Assembly (NCBI GenBank): GCA_964551295.1
Contig: CAZKDJ010000004.1
Location: forward strand, 1-59,385
Length of the DNA: 59,385 nt
Direction: 5' to 3'
Source: JAFGED01 sp964551295
GTDB lineage: Bacteria; Chloroflexota; Anaerolineae; B4-G1
The position numbers and the translations under genes were made by a program. The notes beneath the pieces are model-generated. The model ran no database searches and was not told the origin of the DNA. It saw only the letters and a list, made by a program, of their open reading frames with translations. Below are positions 7,571-16,200 of the stretch, piece by piece (positions within the stretch are counted from its first letter, which is position 1; the number at the start of each line of letters is the position of its first letter).

Positions 7571-8227
7571 ATGGACCTATTCCAAGCCCTGCCCGCCCTG
7601 CGCCATCACCCGCTGATGAAAGGCAAACGAATCGCCCTTGTCGGCGTCTCGGCCATCGTGTGCGACGATGAGGCACACTACTTTGAGATCAGCAAGCCCA
7701 AGTACTGGCGGCAGTGCGAGGACGGCACCACCGCCGTCGGCGTGGGGGGCATCGGCGGGGGCATCAAGCAAGGAGAGACAGTCATGGCCTGCCTGCACCG
7801 CGAGGTGCAGGAAGAGATCGGCACGCAGGTGAGGCTGGAACCGGTTCGAGAGACTACCCTGTTCCACGAGTGGCAGATCGCCGGCACGCTCAGCCTGAAG
7901 CCGAGCAGGAAGCGCCCCACGCCCCTGATGGTCATCCTGACTCCGCCACGCCTGGGCGGCCCCAATACTCCCGATCACCTGGCCATCCTCACCTTCCGTA
8001 CGCACCTGCGCGGCGAGCCTATCCTCCACGATCTATTTGGCCTGCTGCGCATCGAAAACGACATCCTGGTCGAGTTCTTTGGCCGCGACACGTGGCCGCT
8101 GGAGGAGGCACGCGCGCTCCCCGGCCTGACGGCCACGCTCAACGATCGACCTCCCCCAAACGCGATCCTGCGCCCTGTTCTGACCGGGCGCGCCTTCCAA
8201 CTCCTCACCCGGCACGGACGCGCGTAG
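7571..8227 (+). CDS. Nudix hydrolase-like protein (third of three)
   Basis: A 218-residue protein with a Nudix box at about residues 60-83 (GGIGGGIKQGETVMACLHRE then VQEEIG); the Gly-rich start is unusual. The remainder (ATPPRLGGPN-like loop, FFGRDTWPL) has no match I recognise. I start at the ATG at 7571, 4 nt after the previous stop; an alternative start inside the preceding gene would add 21 residues. It is the last gene of the coupled cluster. A role in cleaning up modified nucleotides is plausible from context only. Confidence 0.8.
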   Translation: MDLFQALPALRHHPLMKGKRIALVGVSAIVCDDEAHYFEISKPKYWRQCEDGTTAVGVGGIGGGIKQGETVMACLHREVQEEIGTQVRLEPVRETTLFHEWQIAGTLSLKPSRKRPTPLMVILTPPRLGGPNTPDHLAILTFRTHLRGEPILHDLFGLLRIENDILVEFFGRDTWPLEEARALPGLTATLNDRPPPNAILRPVLTGRAFQLLTRHGRA

Positions 8228-8533
8228 GGCGTCCGTCAGGCTGGCGACGGGTTCCCGCCTGTCCGGCGACGCCCAAGCGACGTGCCACCGTCCAGCAATG
8301 CCCCCCACCCTGTGATATCCTACACTCGTCGGCACGAGCCGGCCCCCAGGCACAAGCCAGCGCCAGATCCTGCCACAGGCGGGGTCAAATAGCCCGGGCG
8401 CAGGATGGCTCGGCAAGCCGCTTGGGGAAACGATCCAGGGGGAGCAACGGCGCCATACGCCACCCTGAATCCAACGCCCGGGCTACCGGAATCTACACGC
8501 AGCGCATAAGCAAACCAGAGGGAAAGGAGAGGA
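8228..8533. other. Intergenic region without a recognisable gene
   Basis: About 306 bp, GC-rich. I see no coding potential that looks like a protein family, no tRNA-like fold and no convincing promoter. The last 20 bases carry the GGAAAGGAGAGGA ribosome site of the next gene. Confidence 0.5.
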
Positions 8534-8941
8534 ATGGAAGGCGTAACACGAACAACGCGCGTTGTCCGACTGGGTGGAAACCTCAGCTTGTTGGCAGCAA
8601 TGTCCGCTTGCCTGGTCCTGTGGGGCGGCATCAACCTCTTGCACACACACTCCTCGCTTCCACAGGCTTCCGCGGTCCCAACTGACGAACCCGCGTCACT
8701 CCAACGGACGGTGGCATGGCAACAGTCACCCCAGGGCCGCCGTGCACTAGCCAACCTTCTGCTCTTTTGGATTCCGCTCGGCTTGGGTGCGGTCGCCAGC
8801 GGCGCCGGCATCGTCACCCTGGCCCACAGCCACGAACGAGACCTAGAGGCATCCCATCGCGCGCTCATCGCGCTGATCTTGAGCGCCATTCCAGGCTGTC
8901 TATGCACGCTATGGTACGCCGCAACCGCTTCCAGTTTCTAG
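8534..8941 (+). CDS. Small three-helix membrane protein of unknown function
   Basis: A 135-residue protein not recognised as a family. It has a hydrophobic helix at about residues 16-36, a polar loop of about 35 residues and two more helices at about 72-96 and 107-130. The start is supported by GGAAAGGAGAGGA directly upstream. It is followed by a 145-bp miniature element and another small membrane protein, so neighbours give no clue. Confidence 0.6.
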   Translation: MEGVTRTTRVVRLGGNLSLLAAMSACLVLWGGINLLHTHSSLPQASAVPTDEPASLQRTVAWQQSPQGRRALANLLLFWIPLGLGAVASGAGIVTLAHSHERDLEASHRALIALILSAIPGCLCTLWYAATASSF

Positions 8942-9019
8942 GCTGACGAATGCGGAGATTGCCCAATTGTAACGCGGTTTTTCAAAGCGGCAATACTTTT
9001 ATCACACACTTGTAACCTG

Positions 9020-9164
9020 GAGTTTAGACAAAATCAAAAAGCGCGAAAGAAACCGGGTTTTTTGATTTCATCTTGCGAAAAGCACGCTCGAAAACCTGGC
9101 AAAACGTGCCAGAAAAGGCGATTCAGTAGCGAAAAACCCGGTTTCTTGGCTTTTGTCTAAACTC
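9020..9164. mobile_element. MITE-like element with 14-bp perfect terminal inverted repeats
   Basis: A 145-bp block bounded by GAGTTTAGACAAAA and its exact complement TTTTGTCTAAACTC. Just inside each end is a GAAACCGGGTTTTT / AAAAACCCGGTTTC pair, a palindrome also found twice at 54325-54421. It has no coding capacity. I see no clean target duplication at the borders, although TGTAAC occurs a few bases outside both ends. Confidence 0.7.
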
Positions 9165-9222
9165 GAATGTAACACGAAGCAAATAAACTCTTGATAGATT
9201 GTGCTTGCAGAAGGAGGCACAG

Positions 9223-9498
9223 ATGCGCCACTTTATGACCATTACGGGAATCCTCATCGCCCTAATGTTCCTGCTTGCGATCCTCGCTGGGTCGGCCCGT
9301 GCCAGCGGGGCGATGCCCCGCCCCACTGGAGACGCCCAACCGGCAGACGCCTCGCCGATGATCTACTTGGCGCTCATGGGCGGTGCAGCTTCGCTGGCGG
9401 CATTCGTGTGGCTGGGCATGCTGCGCCGCGTCCAAAAACCTAACCTTGATCAAGGCACGGCACAGGACCGCCTCCCGAACGAGGGCAAAACGGAGTAA
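9223..9498 (+). CDS. Small membrane protein of unknown function
   Basis: A 91-residue protein. It has a signal-like N-terminal helix (TITGILIALMFLLAILAG), a short Pro/Ala-rich exposed stretch, a second helix at about residues 46-66 and a charged C-terminal tail. AAGGAGG lies 7 nt before the ATG at 9223, which decides the start. No family is recognised and no partner is evident nearby. Confidence 0.6.
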   Translation: MRHFMTITGILIALMFLLAILAGSARASGAMPRPTGDAQPADASPMIYLALMGGAASLAAFVWLGMLRRVQKPNLDQGTAQDRLPNEGKTE

Positions 9499-9681
9499 AG
9501 CTCCCCAACCACAACGAGGGCTTGCAGGCTTTTTCCCAGCCATCGTTGTTCAGCATCTATATTGGTGACCGTCGTCACGCGCTCGGCGGCCCCGGGCGGT
9601 GACAGCGAGCGACTGAACGCATCGCACCGAGCATTGGCTGTCCTGGCTGGATTGGGACACAGGCCTTTGCATTTACCTCAC

Positions 9682-9710
9682 TTCACTCAACAGAGCAGAC
9701 GTGGTACAAT
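9682..9710 (+). promoter_or_regulatory. Promoter with extended -10 box before the GH99-like gene
   Basis: TTCACT, 17 nt, then TACAAT preceded by TGG (extended -10). The ATG starts 10 nt after the -10 box and lacks a ribosome site, so this transcript is also expected to be nearly leaderless. Confidence 0.65.
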
Positions 9711-9719
9711 CAGTCGTTA

Positions 9720-11015
9720 ATGAACTCAAAAACCGCTCTGTTACTGGCACTGCTTATTCTCGTCGCGTATCTGCCCCCCTGCCCTGCCGACGCTGGAGAC
9801 GAACGGCTGGTGCTGGCCTTTTACTATGCCTGGTACGACCAGAGCTTTTGGCAGAAATCCCTCTCCGACCAACCCGTGCAGACCTATACGTCCACCGATC
9901 CTGCAGCCATGGAGCGGCACGTCCTGTGGGCACAGCAAGCGGGCATTGACGCGTTCATCCAGGGATGGTACGGCCCTCAAGTAGAGTACAATCAAACCGA
10001 ACCCAACTTTGCCACCCTGCTCGACGTCGCCGCCAAGCACGGCTTCAAGGCGGCGGTGTACTTTGAGGTCACCAGTCCCTTTTTCCACTCCGAAGCGGAC
10101 GTGCTGGCAGCTCTGCAACATCTGCTCACCGTCCACGCCAATCACCCGGCCTACCTGCGCATCGGGGGCAAACCCGTCGTTTTCTTCTGGCGACAAGGGC
10201 GTTTTCCGGTGGAATCGTGGGCCGGCATTCGCAATCAGGTGGACCCCGATCGCAACACCATCTGGATCGAGGAAGGCGTGACGCTATCCCACATGGCCCA
10301 CTTTGACGGCCACCACCTGTACAGCGTGGCCTGGGACGCCCAACCAGAGCAACAGCTCTTGAAGTGGTCGCGCTGGATTCGGGACTGGAGTGCCGAGCAT
10401 GGCGTCGACAGGTACTGGGTCGCCACGGTGATGCCCGGTTACGACGATCTGGTCACCGGTCGCGCCGACGCCTTTGTCCGTGAGCGTGCCATCGGCGATT
10501 ATTACCGTCGCTGCTGGGAGGGCGCCATCCAGAGCGGGGCGGACATGGTCATCATTACCAGTTTCAACGAGTGGCTGGAGGGCACACAGATCGAGCCCAG
10601 CGTGACGTATGGTGACTTTTACCTGAACCTGACGCGAGAGCTGGGCGATCGGTATCGATCCGGGCCAGTATACCTGGCACCGGAAATCGCTCCTCCGACC
10701 ACTCCGCCGACCGAGCCCCCGGCTCCTACCATCGCCCCTACTTCCACGCCCACTCCCACCTCGACGCCTACCGCTACGCCAACACCGACATCCACTCCCA
10801 CACCGATTCCCACAGCCACGCCACTGCCGACCCTCACACCCTCGCCGACAGCTACTCCAACGCCGCCTCCCACGTCGACGCCGACCCCAACCTTACCCCA
10901 GGCAGCGGGCTCGTTCGCGCAGGACCATCCCGAGTTGATCGTGGCGGGTATAGGGTTGACGCTGATCGCAGTCATGGCGGTATACATAACCGCCAAAGAT
11001 AGGCGTCCAGGATAG
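9720..11015 (+). CDS. Secreted GH99/GH71-like glycosidase-type protein with C-terminal membrane anchor
   Basis: A 431-residue exported protein with a signal peptide (residues 1-25). It has a TIM-barrel-like domain of the glycosyl hydrolase family 99/71-like group (LAFYYAWYD at the start, AGIDAFIQGWYGP, VVFFWRQGRF, and TSFNEWLEGTQIEPS near the end, all usual for GH99-like proteins in surface polysaccharide loci). A roughly 60-residue Thr/Pro linker made of TPTPTST repeats and one C-terminal transmembrane helix with a basic tail follow. The layout suggests a catalytic domain held above the membrane on a stalk. The likely substrates, mannan- or rhamnan-type glycans, are inferred from the family only. 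Confidence 0.83.
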   Translation: MNSKTALLLALLILVAYLPPCPADAGDERLVLAFYYAWYDQSFWQKSLSDQPVQTYTSTDPAAMERHVLWAQQAGIDAFIQGWYGPQVEYNQTEPNFATLLDVAAKHGFKAAVYFEVTSPFFHSEADVLAALQHLLTVHANHPAYLRIGGKPVVFFWRQGRFPVESWAGIRNQVDPDRNTIWIEEGVTLSHMAHFDGHHLYSVAWDAQPEQQLLKWSRWIRDWSAEHGVDRYWVATVMPGYDDLVTGRADAFVRERAIGDYYRRCWEGAIQSGADMVIITSFNEWLEGTQIEPSVTYGDFYLNLTRELGDRYRSGPVYLAPEIAPPTTPPTEPPAPTIAPTSTPTPTSTPTATPTPTSTPTPIPTATPLPTLTPSPTATPTPPPTSTPTPTLPQAAGSFAQDHPELIVAGIGLTLIAVMAVYITAKDRRPG

Positions 11016-11251
11016 CGCCTCGTATTCTGTCTTCCCCCCTAAATTTGCCCCACGTCCCCAAATTACCGAGACAACACCCCAAGATATACCACAAATATAT
11101 CTTTCGGCAGATGCAATTATGTCGCGCTGCATATATAGTATCCATACAGACAATAACTACACCCGTAGCACGTCTCCTTCTTGAGCAAAGAGTGCAGCCG
11201 ATCAACCGCACAGACGCGACTCTGCTACTGCCGCCCAGGAGAAAGTGCGAT

Positions 11252-12184
11252 ATGAACCACCCAAAAGATAGCCCAACCCATACATCGATAGATGTAGCGC
11301 CTCACCCCGTGATTCGGTATATCGGCCACTCGTGTTTCCTGATCTTGGCCCCCGATGGTACGCGCATCGTCACCGATCCCTACAGCTTTGCCGCAGCATA
11401 TTTGCCGTTCCCCACCGACGTCGAAGCCGACCTGATCACGGTGAGTCACGGCCTGGATGACTTTTTCCATCTGCGCGCCCTCCGAGGCCATCCTACGATC
11501 ATCAGCGAAGCCATCGCCGACAAAATTGGCCCGGTCGAAGTGACGAGCTACAACTCGCTGCGCGGGGGACGGGAAGGGATATACAGAGGGATCAACAAAA
11601 TCTTTGTTTTCAAGATTGGACCGATCAAAATCGTTCACCTGGGTGAGTTGGGCAAGATCGAGCTTCCCGAAGTATACGCAGCCATCACGAACGCCGACGT
11701 GATGCTCGTGCCCGCCGGTCAGGCAGACACTATGCCCTTCGACCGACTCAACGAGCTTGTAGTGCAGACAAATGCACGCACGGTGATTCCCCACCACTTT
11801 AGCCTCAGCGACGCAGAACATTGGCACGATCTGAGCACGGTGGAGGAATACATAGCGGCACTCCCTTCAGGCACTGTTGTCGTCAAAGCCGACGAACTGA
11901 CCGTGACGCCCAACATGCCAAAACAAGTCGTCATTCTCACGCTCAAAGCGTTTGCAGCCACACAGAGGAACCTTTCAATCGCTGAAACCTACTTGGATCT
12001 AACACAGAACAGTGTCACTGTACAGGCTGTCCTGTGCAACAAAAAGACACACCACTCGGTTAAGCCGGGCGGCGACACGGACACCCTCTACCAGGCCTTG
12101 TGGGCGGGCCATCTCAGGTCCGAAATCGACGCCTGGATCGACCTGTGGAAACATCGCCCCGTCTCCTCCTGCAACGAGAACTAG
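11252..12184 (+). CDS. Metallo-beta-lactamase-fold protein with altered metal motif (UlaG-like)
   Basis: A 310-residue cytoplasmic protein with the beta-lactamase fold as in UlaG/L-ascorbate lactonase relatives: RYIGHSCFLI, TRIVTDPYSF, then VIPHHFS. The usual HxHxDH motif reads SHGLDDFFH here, so one or two metal ligands are missing or displaced. The upstream limit is set by the ATG at 11252, with AGGAGAAAG ahead of it. The C-terminal 90 residues are extra to the usual fold. It is followed by a terminator and then by a lipoprotein of the same superfamily, which suggests an old duplication with change of location. Confidence 0.78.
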   Translation: MNHPKDSPTHTSIDVAPHPVIRYIGHSCFLILAPDGTRIVTDPYSFAAAYLPFPTDVEADLITVSHGLDDFFHLRALRGHPTIISEAIADKIGPVEVTSYNSLRGGREGIYRGINKIFVFKIGPIKIVHLGELGKIELPEVYAAITNADVMLVPAGQADTMPFDRLNELVVQTNARTVIPHHFSLSDAEHWHDLSTVEEYIAALPSGTVVVKADELTVTPNMPKQVVILTLKAFAATQRNLSIAETYLDLTQNSVTVQAVLCNKKTHHSVKPGGDTDTLYQALWAGHLRSEIDAWIDLWKHRPVSSCNEN

Positions 12185-12234
12185 ATCCTCCTCCCTTCAA
12201 TTGCTCCCGCTGAAAGTCACGGGGGCGTAAAGGC

Positions 12235-12266
12235 AAAATCCCCTCGACCAAACACGAGGGGATTTT
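12235..12266. terminator. Intrinsic terminator
   Basis: A perfect stem AAAATCCCCTCG / CGAGGGGATTTT with an 8-nt loop. It ends the preceding gene and could work in both directions. Confidence 0.8.
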
Positions 12267-12300
12267 GCTTTGCCGGAGTACAGCCGCCGATAGTGGTTGT

Positions 12301-12328
12301 TTGCAAAAGAACGACCATCGTGTATACT
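12301..12328 (+). promoter_or_regulatory. Promoter of the MBL-fold lipoprotein gene
   Basis: TTGCAA, a 16-nt spacer ending in TG, then TATACT. The 5' leader is about 37 nt and contains GGAGGT in front of the ATG. Confidence 0.65.
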
Positions 12329-12371
12329 CCGCCCTGAAAAGCGTTCGTCAATACTCACTGGAGGTGGTCAA

Positions 12372-13166
12372 ATGAGATGCAAAAAGAGTTTGGGGCTGTC
12401 GGTCCTGGCATCGTTACTTCTGATGTCCGGGTGCTGCGGATCAGCAGCCGCGCCTGCACTCGAAACTCAGGTTACAATTCTCTATCAGGAGAACTGCCAG
12501 TTCGTGCTGACCAGCCCAGAGGGGATCAAGGTCTTGATCGATGTGGGCAATCCCGGCCTGCTAGCCGAGTCACCCACTGAGCAAGATATCCTGCTGACGA
12601 CTCACTCCCACATCGGCCACCACCATTTGACGAGCCATTATGATCAAGCCTTTGGCACGTCCTTCCCCGGCCAGCAATTGAATATGAAAGCGGGAGAAAT
12701 CAGCTCGGGCGATGTGGCTGTGAAAGGCATCCAGTCCGCGGATGGCCCCCGCGAACCTGACGGCAGCAACTATATCTACATCATCGATATGGGCGAGTTG
12801 CGAGTCGTGGACTTTGGGGGTATCGGACAGGACCAGTTTACCCAGGAGCTCCTTGACGAGCTAGGAGAGGTAGACATTGCCCTCACCCAACTGAAGAATT
12901 CCTACAGCGAGATGGATATCGAGAACAAAAAGGGCTTTAACCTGATGGACCAGGTGAAACCCAAGATGGTCATCCCCACACACGGCAGCACCGATATGGA
13001 TACCATCGCTTACGCAGTGAGCGTATGGACGGATGCCTACGCAGATTCAGGTGAGGTCATTGTTGAAAGCTCTGGCTTGAGTGACGAAACCAAGCTTCTC
13101 TTGCTGGGCGAACCGGCTATGACCGCCGCTTTCAAGAACATACACGGCCTGCCCGATTGGGAATAA
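12372..13166 (+). CDS. Metallo-beta-lactamase-fold lipoprotein
   Basis: A 264-residue protein. An N-terminal lipoprotein signal (LLLMSGC, lipid attachment at the Cys) places it outside the membrane. The fold markers are VLIDVGNPG, THSHIGHHHLT (a near-complete HxHxxH metal motif), VVDFGGIGQ and VIPTHGSTD. The ATG at 12372 follows a GGAGGT site. It parallels the preceding gene in family and core order but keeps more of the metal ligands. Its substrate is unknown. Its own promoter and the terminators on both sides make it a single-gene unit. Confidence 0.82.
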   Translation: MRCKKSLGLSVLASLLLMSGCCGSAAAPALETQVTILYQENCQFVLTSPEGIKVLIDVGNPGLLAESPTEQDILLTTHSHIGHHHLTSHYDQAFGTSFPGQQLNMKAGEISSGDVAVKGIQSADGPREPDGSNYIYIIDMGELRVVDFGGIGQDQFTQELLDELGEVDIALTQLKNSYSEMDIENKKGFNLMDQVKPKMVIPTHGSTDMDTIAYAVSVWTDAYADSGEVIVESSGLSDETKLLLLGEPAMTAAFKNIHGLPDWE

Positions 13167-13175
13167 CACGAGAAA

Positions 13176-13212
13176 ACCCCGGCGCGGGTGTGCTTGCACC
13201 CCACGCCGGGGT
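13176..13212. terminator. Hairpin terminator between convergent genes
   Basis: ACCCCGGCG / CGCCGGGGT stem extended inside by GGGTG / CACCC. It lies 10-14 bp from the stop codons of both converging genes. Confidence 0.7.
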
Positions 13213-13225
13213 CTGCGTCTCGTGC

Positions 13226-16200
13226 CTACTCGCTCACCGTCACCTCCAGCGGCGCGCGCACGGTCACGTCGCCGGGGTTGTAATAGTCGTACGCGCTGGA
13301 GGGCGGTGTCTGCGCCCGCATCGGGAAGCGCGCCTGCAAGCGGTAGCTAAAGCTCAGCGGTGCCCCAGGGGAGAAATCCTCCAGGTAGATGATGATCTGC
13401 CTTCCCGTCAGCTCGTAGCGGGCGATGACGCCCTTCTCCACCAACTGACCTAGATCCTCAGTCACCACGTTGAATCCTGGGGGCACCCCCAGATCGATCA
13501 GCGCCATCTTGACCACGCCCTCCTGGTTGAGGCGCACGTCCACGTCGACCGTCACCTCGTCGTTGACGGCCAACGCCGTACGGTCGTAGGCCACGTCGAT
13601 GGTAATCAACTCCTCCGTCTCCGGCACGGGCTCCACCTCGTCCCACGGCAAGTAGTAGCGCGTGGCCACCTGAAACATCAGGTTCCCCCCACCTTCCAAC
13701 TCAATCTGCACGCGGTTCTCGCCCGTGGGCGAAAAGCCGCGGTCGAAGGTGACCAGGTGCACCACGTCGGCGTTGGTCTCGCCGATCACGACCTCCTGTG
13801 TCAGCTCGTTGTTTAGGCTGACCGTGACGGTGGCCGGCCCCTCGGCCTGGCCCGTCTGCTCGTTGGCCAGCAGCAGCGCTTTGAGCGAGAGGGTGGTGGC
13901 CTGGGTCGTCTGCCACGTGCCCCAGGAGTCCTTGCCCTGGATCAGGTAAGCCATTGCGCCGCTAACCGCGTCGGGGTAGGCCTTGGCGCGCATCAGGGCG
14001 ATGGCCGCCAGCGCCGTGGTCTCCAGGCTGCCGCTTTCACCCGTCGCGCCCATGAACGAGGCCGCGCCGGTCTGCCAGTAGATGGCGTCGCCCTCCTCAA
14101 CGCGCATCTCGTAAAGCCGGTCGATTACCACCCTTGTCGCCGAGTCGTCGGGGTCGTAGACGGCCAGCGCGTTGGCCACCAGCGCCAGACCGTAGCCATC
14201 CTCCACCTCCGAGGCGTGCTCGCGGATATACGCGATGGCCCGCCCAACCTCCGGCGTGTCCGCGTACCCCGCCTCGATCAGCGCCCAGGCGATGTAGGCG
14301 GTGGTGGGCGCCTGCGATTCCACATGCCAGTGCTCGGAATATGCCTGGTCGACCCAGGTGCCGTCCGCCCGCTGCTGGCTCAACAGCCACTGGGCCGTGC
14401 GCGCGATGAGTGCCTCGTCCACCGGGTGGATCTCGGCCATGTCGGTGAACTCCATCAGCCCGTAGGCGGTGAGGAACGCCTCCGCCGGGGGGTTGCCAAA
14501 GAGGCTGAAACCCCCACCGTCCACCTCAAAGGTCAGCAGCCGCTGGTAGCCGGTGGCCACGTACTTTTCGGCCTGCATCTGCACCTCGGGGTTAGCGTTG
14601 CCCGTCTTTTGCATATAGTCGAGAATCAGAACATTCGGGTACGTCGCCGACGTACTTTGCTCGAATCAGCCGTGGGGCAAGCGCAGTATCTTTTCCAATC
14701 CCTCCACCGCCTGGGCCATCACCCCCGGATAGACCTTGACCTCGACGTAGGGCGTATCGGGCACCGCCTCTGCCGGGATGTCGAGCGCAACCTCTTTGTT
14801 TTCGCGCAGCCAGTCGCTTTCGGTGAGGCGGAACTCTTTGCCGTTGGGTACCACCGTCACCTCGCGGCGAATGGCGTCGCTCATCATCTCGCCCCAGGCC
14901 GTGACCTGGAAACCTTGCCGCCCGAAATCGAGCACGCGGATGGGAAAGTAGACCACCTCGATGTCGTTCGACGCGATCGTCAGCGTCTGCTCCTTATCAC
15001 CCAGCAGATCGAACCAATCCTCCTCCTGCACCTCCAACCGCACCTCCTGTGCCTCAGGTAGGTAATTAAAGACGCCCACCGGGATGCTGATCTCGTCCTC
15101 CTGCGTCAGCGAGACCGGCAGGTCGATGTCGACAAAGAAATCCTGGAACACGCGTACACCCCGGGTGGTGAACCCCAGGCGGCCGTCCTGAGACGAGGCC
15201 AGCGCCGTCAGCCGCCAGGTGGTGATCGAGTCGGCCATCGGGATCTCTAGCGAGGCAAAGCCGTCCGCGTTGGTGAGCACCTCCGGCGCCCAGTAGAGGG
15301 TTTCGGGAAAGTACTGCCGCAACCGTGGCGCTTCTTTGTCCTCGGTCGTAGGCTCTCCTCCACCCGCCGTGTCGGGAATCGGAGTCGGTGCTCCTTCTGG
15401 CGGAGCCTCCATTTCTTTTTCCACCTCTCTCACGACACCCCCTTCCTCACCCGCCCACTCCCCGTCTGCCATTCCAGGCTCCGGCATCCCGGCCATCATC
15501 GGTACAGGCGCAAAAACCAGGAGACCTGCAAACAAGACCACCATCACGGGCAAAGCCAAAAGCGCGCCAAGCCCGGTAGCGATCCCGCCCACCACACGCC
15601 GCTTCTGAGCCCAGCGCATCTGGCCAAAGAGGAGGTACACACCAGGAACGAGCGCCAGCGCCACCAGCGCGATGACGGTCAATGCTTCTGACGGCTCGCC
15701 ACCCTGATCTGAAGCTAAGAAAAGCAGGAACAGGAAAGCGGGCCAGGCCAGAGTCAGCAGAGTGAAGAACTTGGCCGGCGGGTCGCGCTTCACCCAGGCA
15801 TAGATGCCGAACCCTAGCATCCCCGCGCCAAAGATCAAGAGCAGCGGGATCAGCAATATCTCTGGATCAAAGTAGTAGAACTCGTTCACCAGGGCAAAGA
15901 ACCAGCCAGAAAGCAGGCAGCTTCCGACCACCACGATCCCAAAAGCGATGGCCAGCCGCACCAGCGCGCGCTTGGCGACGCCCGAGCGCACCAGGGCGAC
16001 GATGGCCACCGCCCACAGCCCCAGCGGGACGAGGATCATGCCAATCACGGCCCCCTGACTGATGCGGGTGAATCCAGCGGACTGCGCCTCGGAGACGGTC
16101 GAGAGTTTCTCATAGCGCGAGTTGATGGGTTGCGCGGCAGCCGCCGACAGACCGGCCCAGGTCGCCTTGGCTGCATCGTCCTGCGCCAGCCGCACCTCTT

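Noticed and set aside
9011..9173. TGTAAC as target duplication of the 145-bp element
   Set aside because: The copies do not touch the element borders, so the match is probably chance.
14614..14616. Independent start of the 462-residue downstream A2M piece at an ATG
   Set aside because: No ribosome site, and the start would lie inside the conserved thioester domain. The frame is simply continuous with the upstream part.
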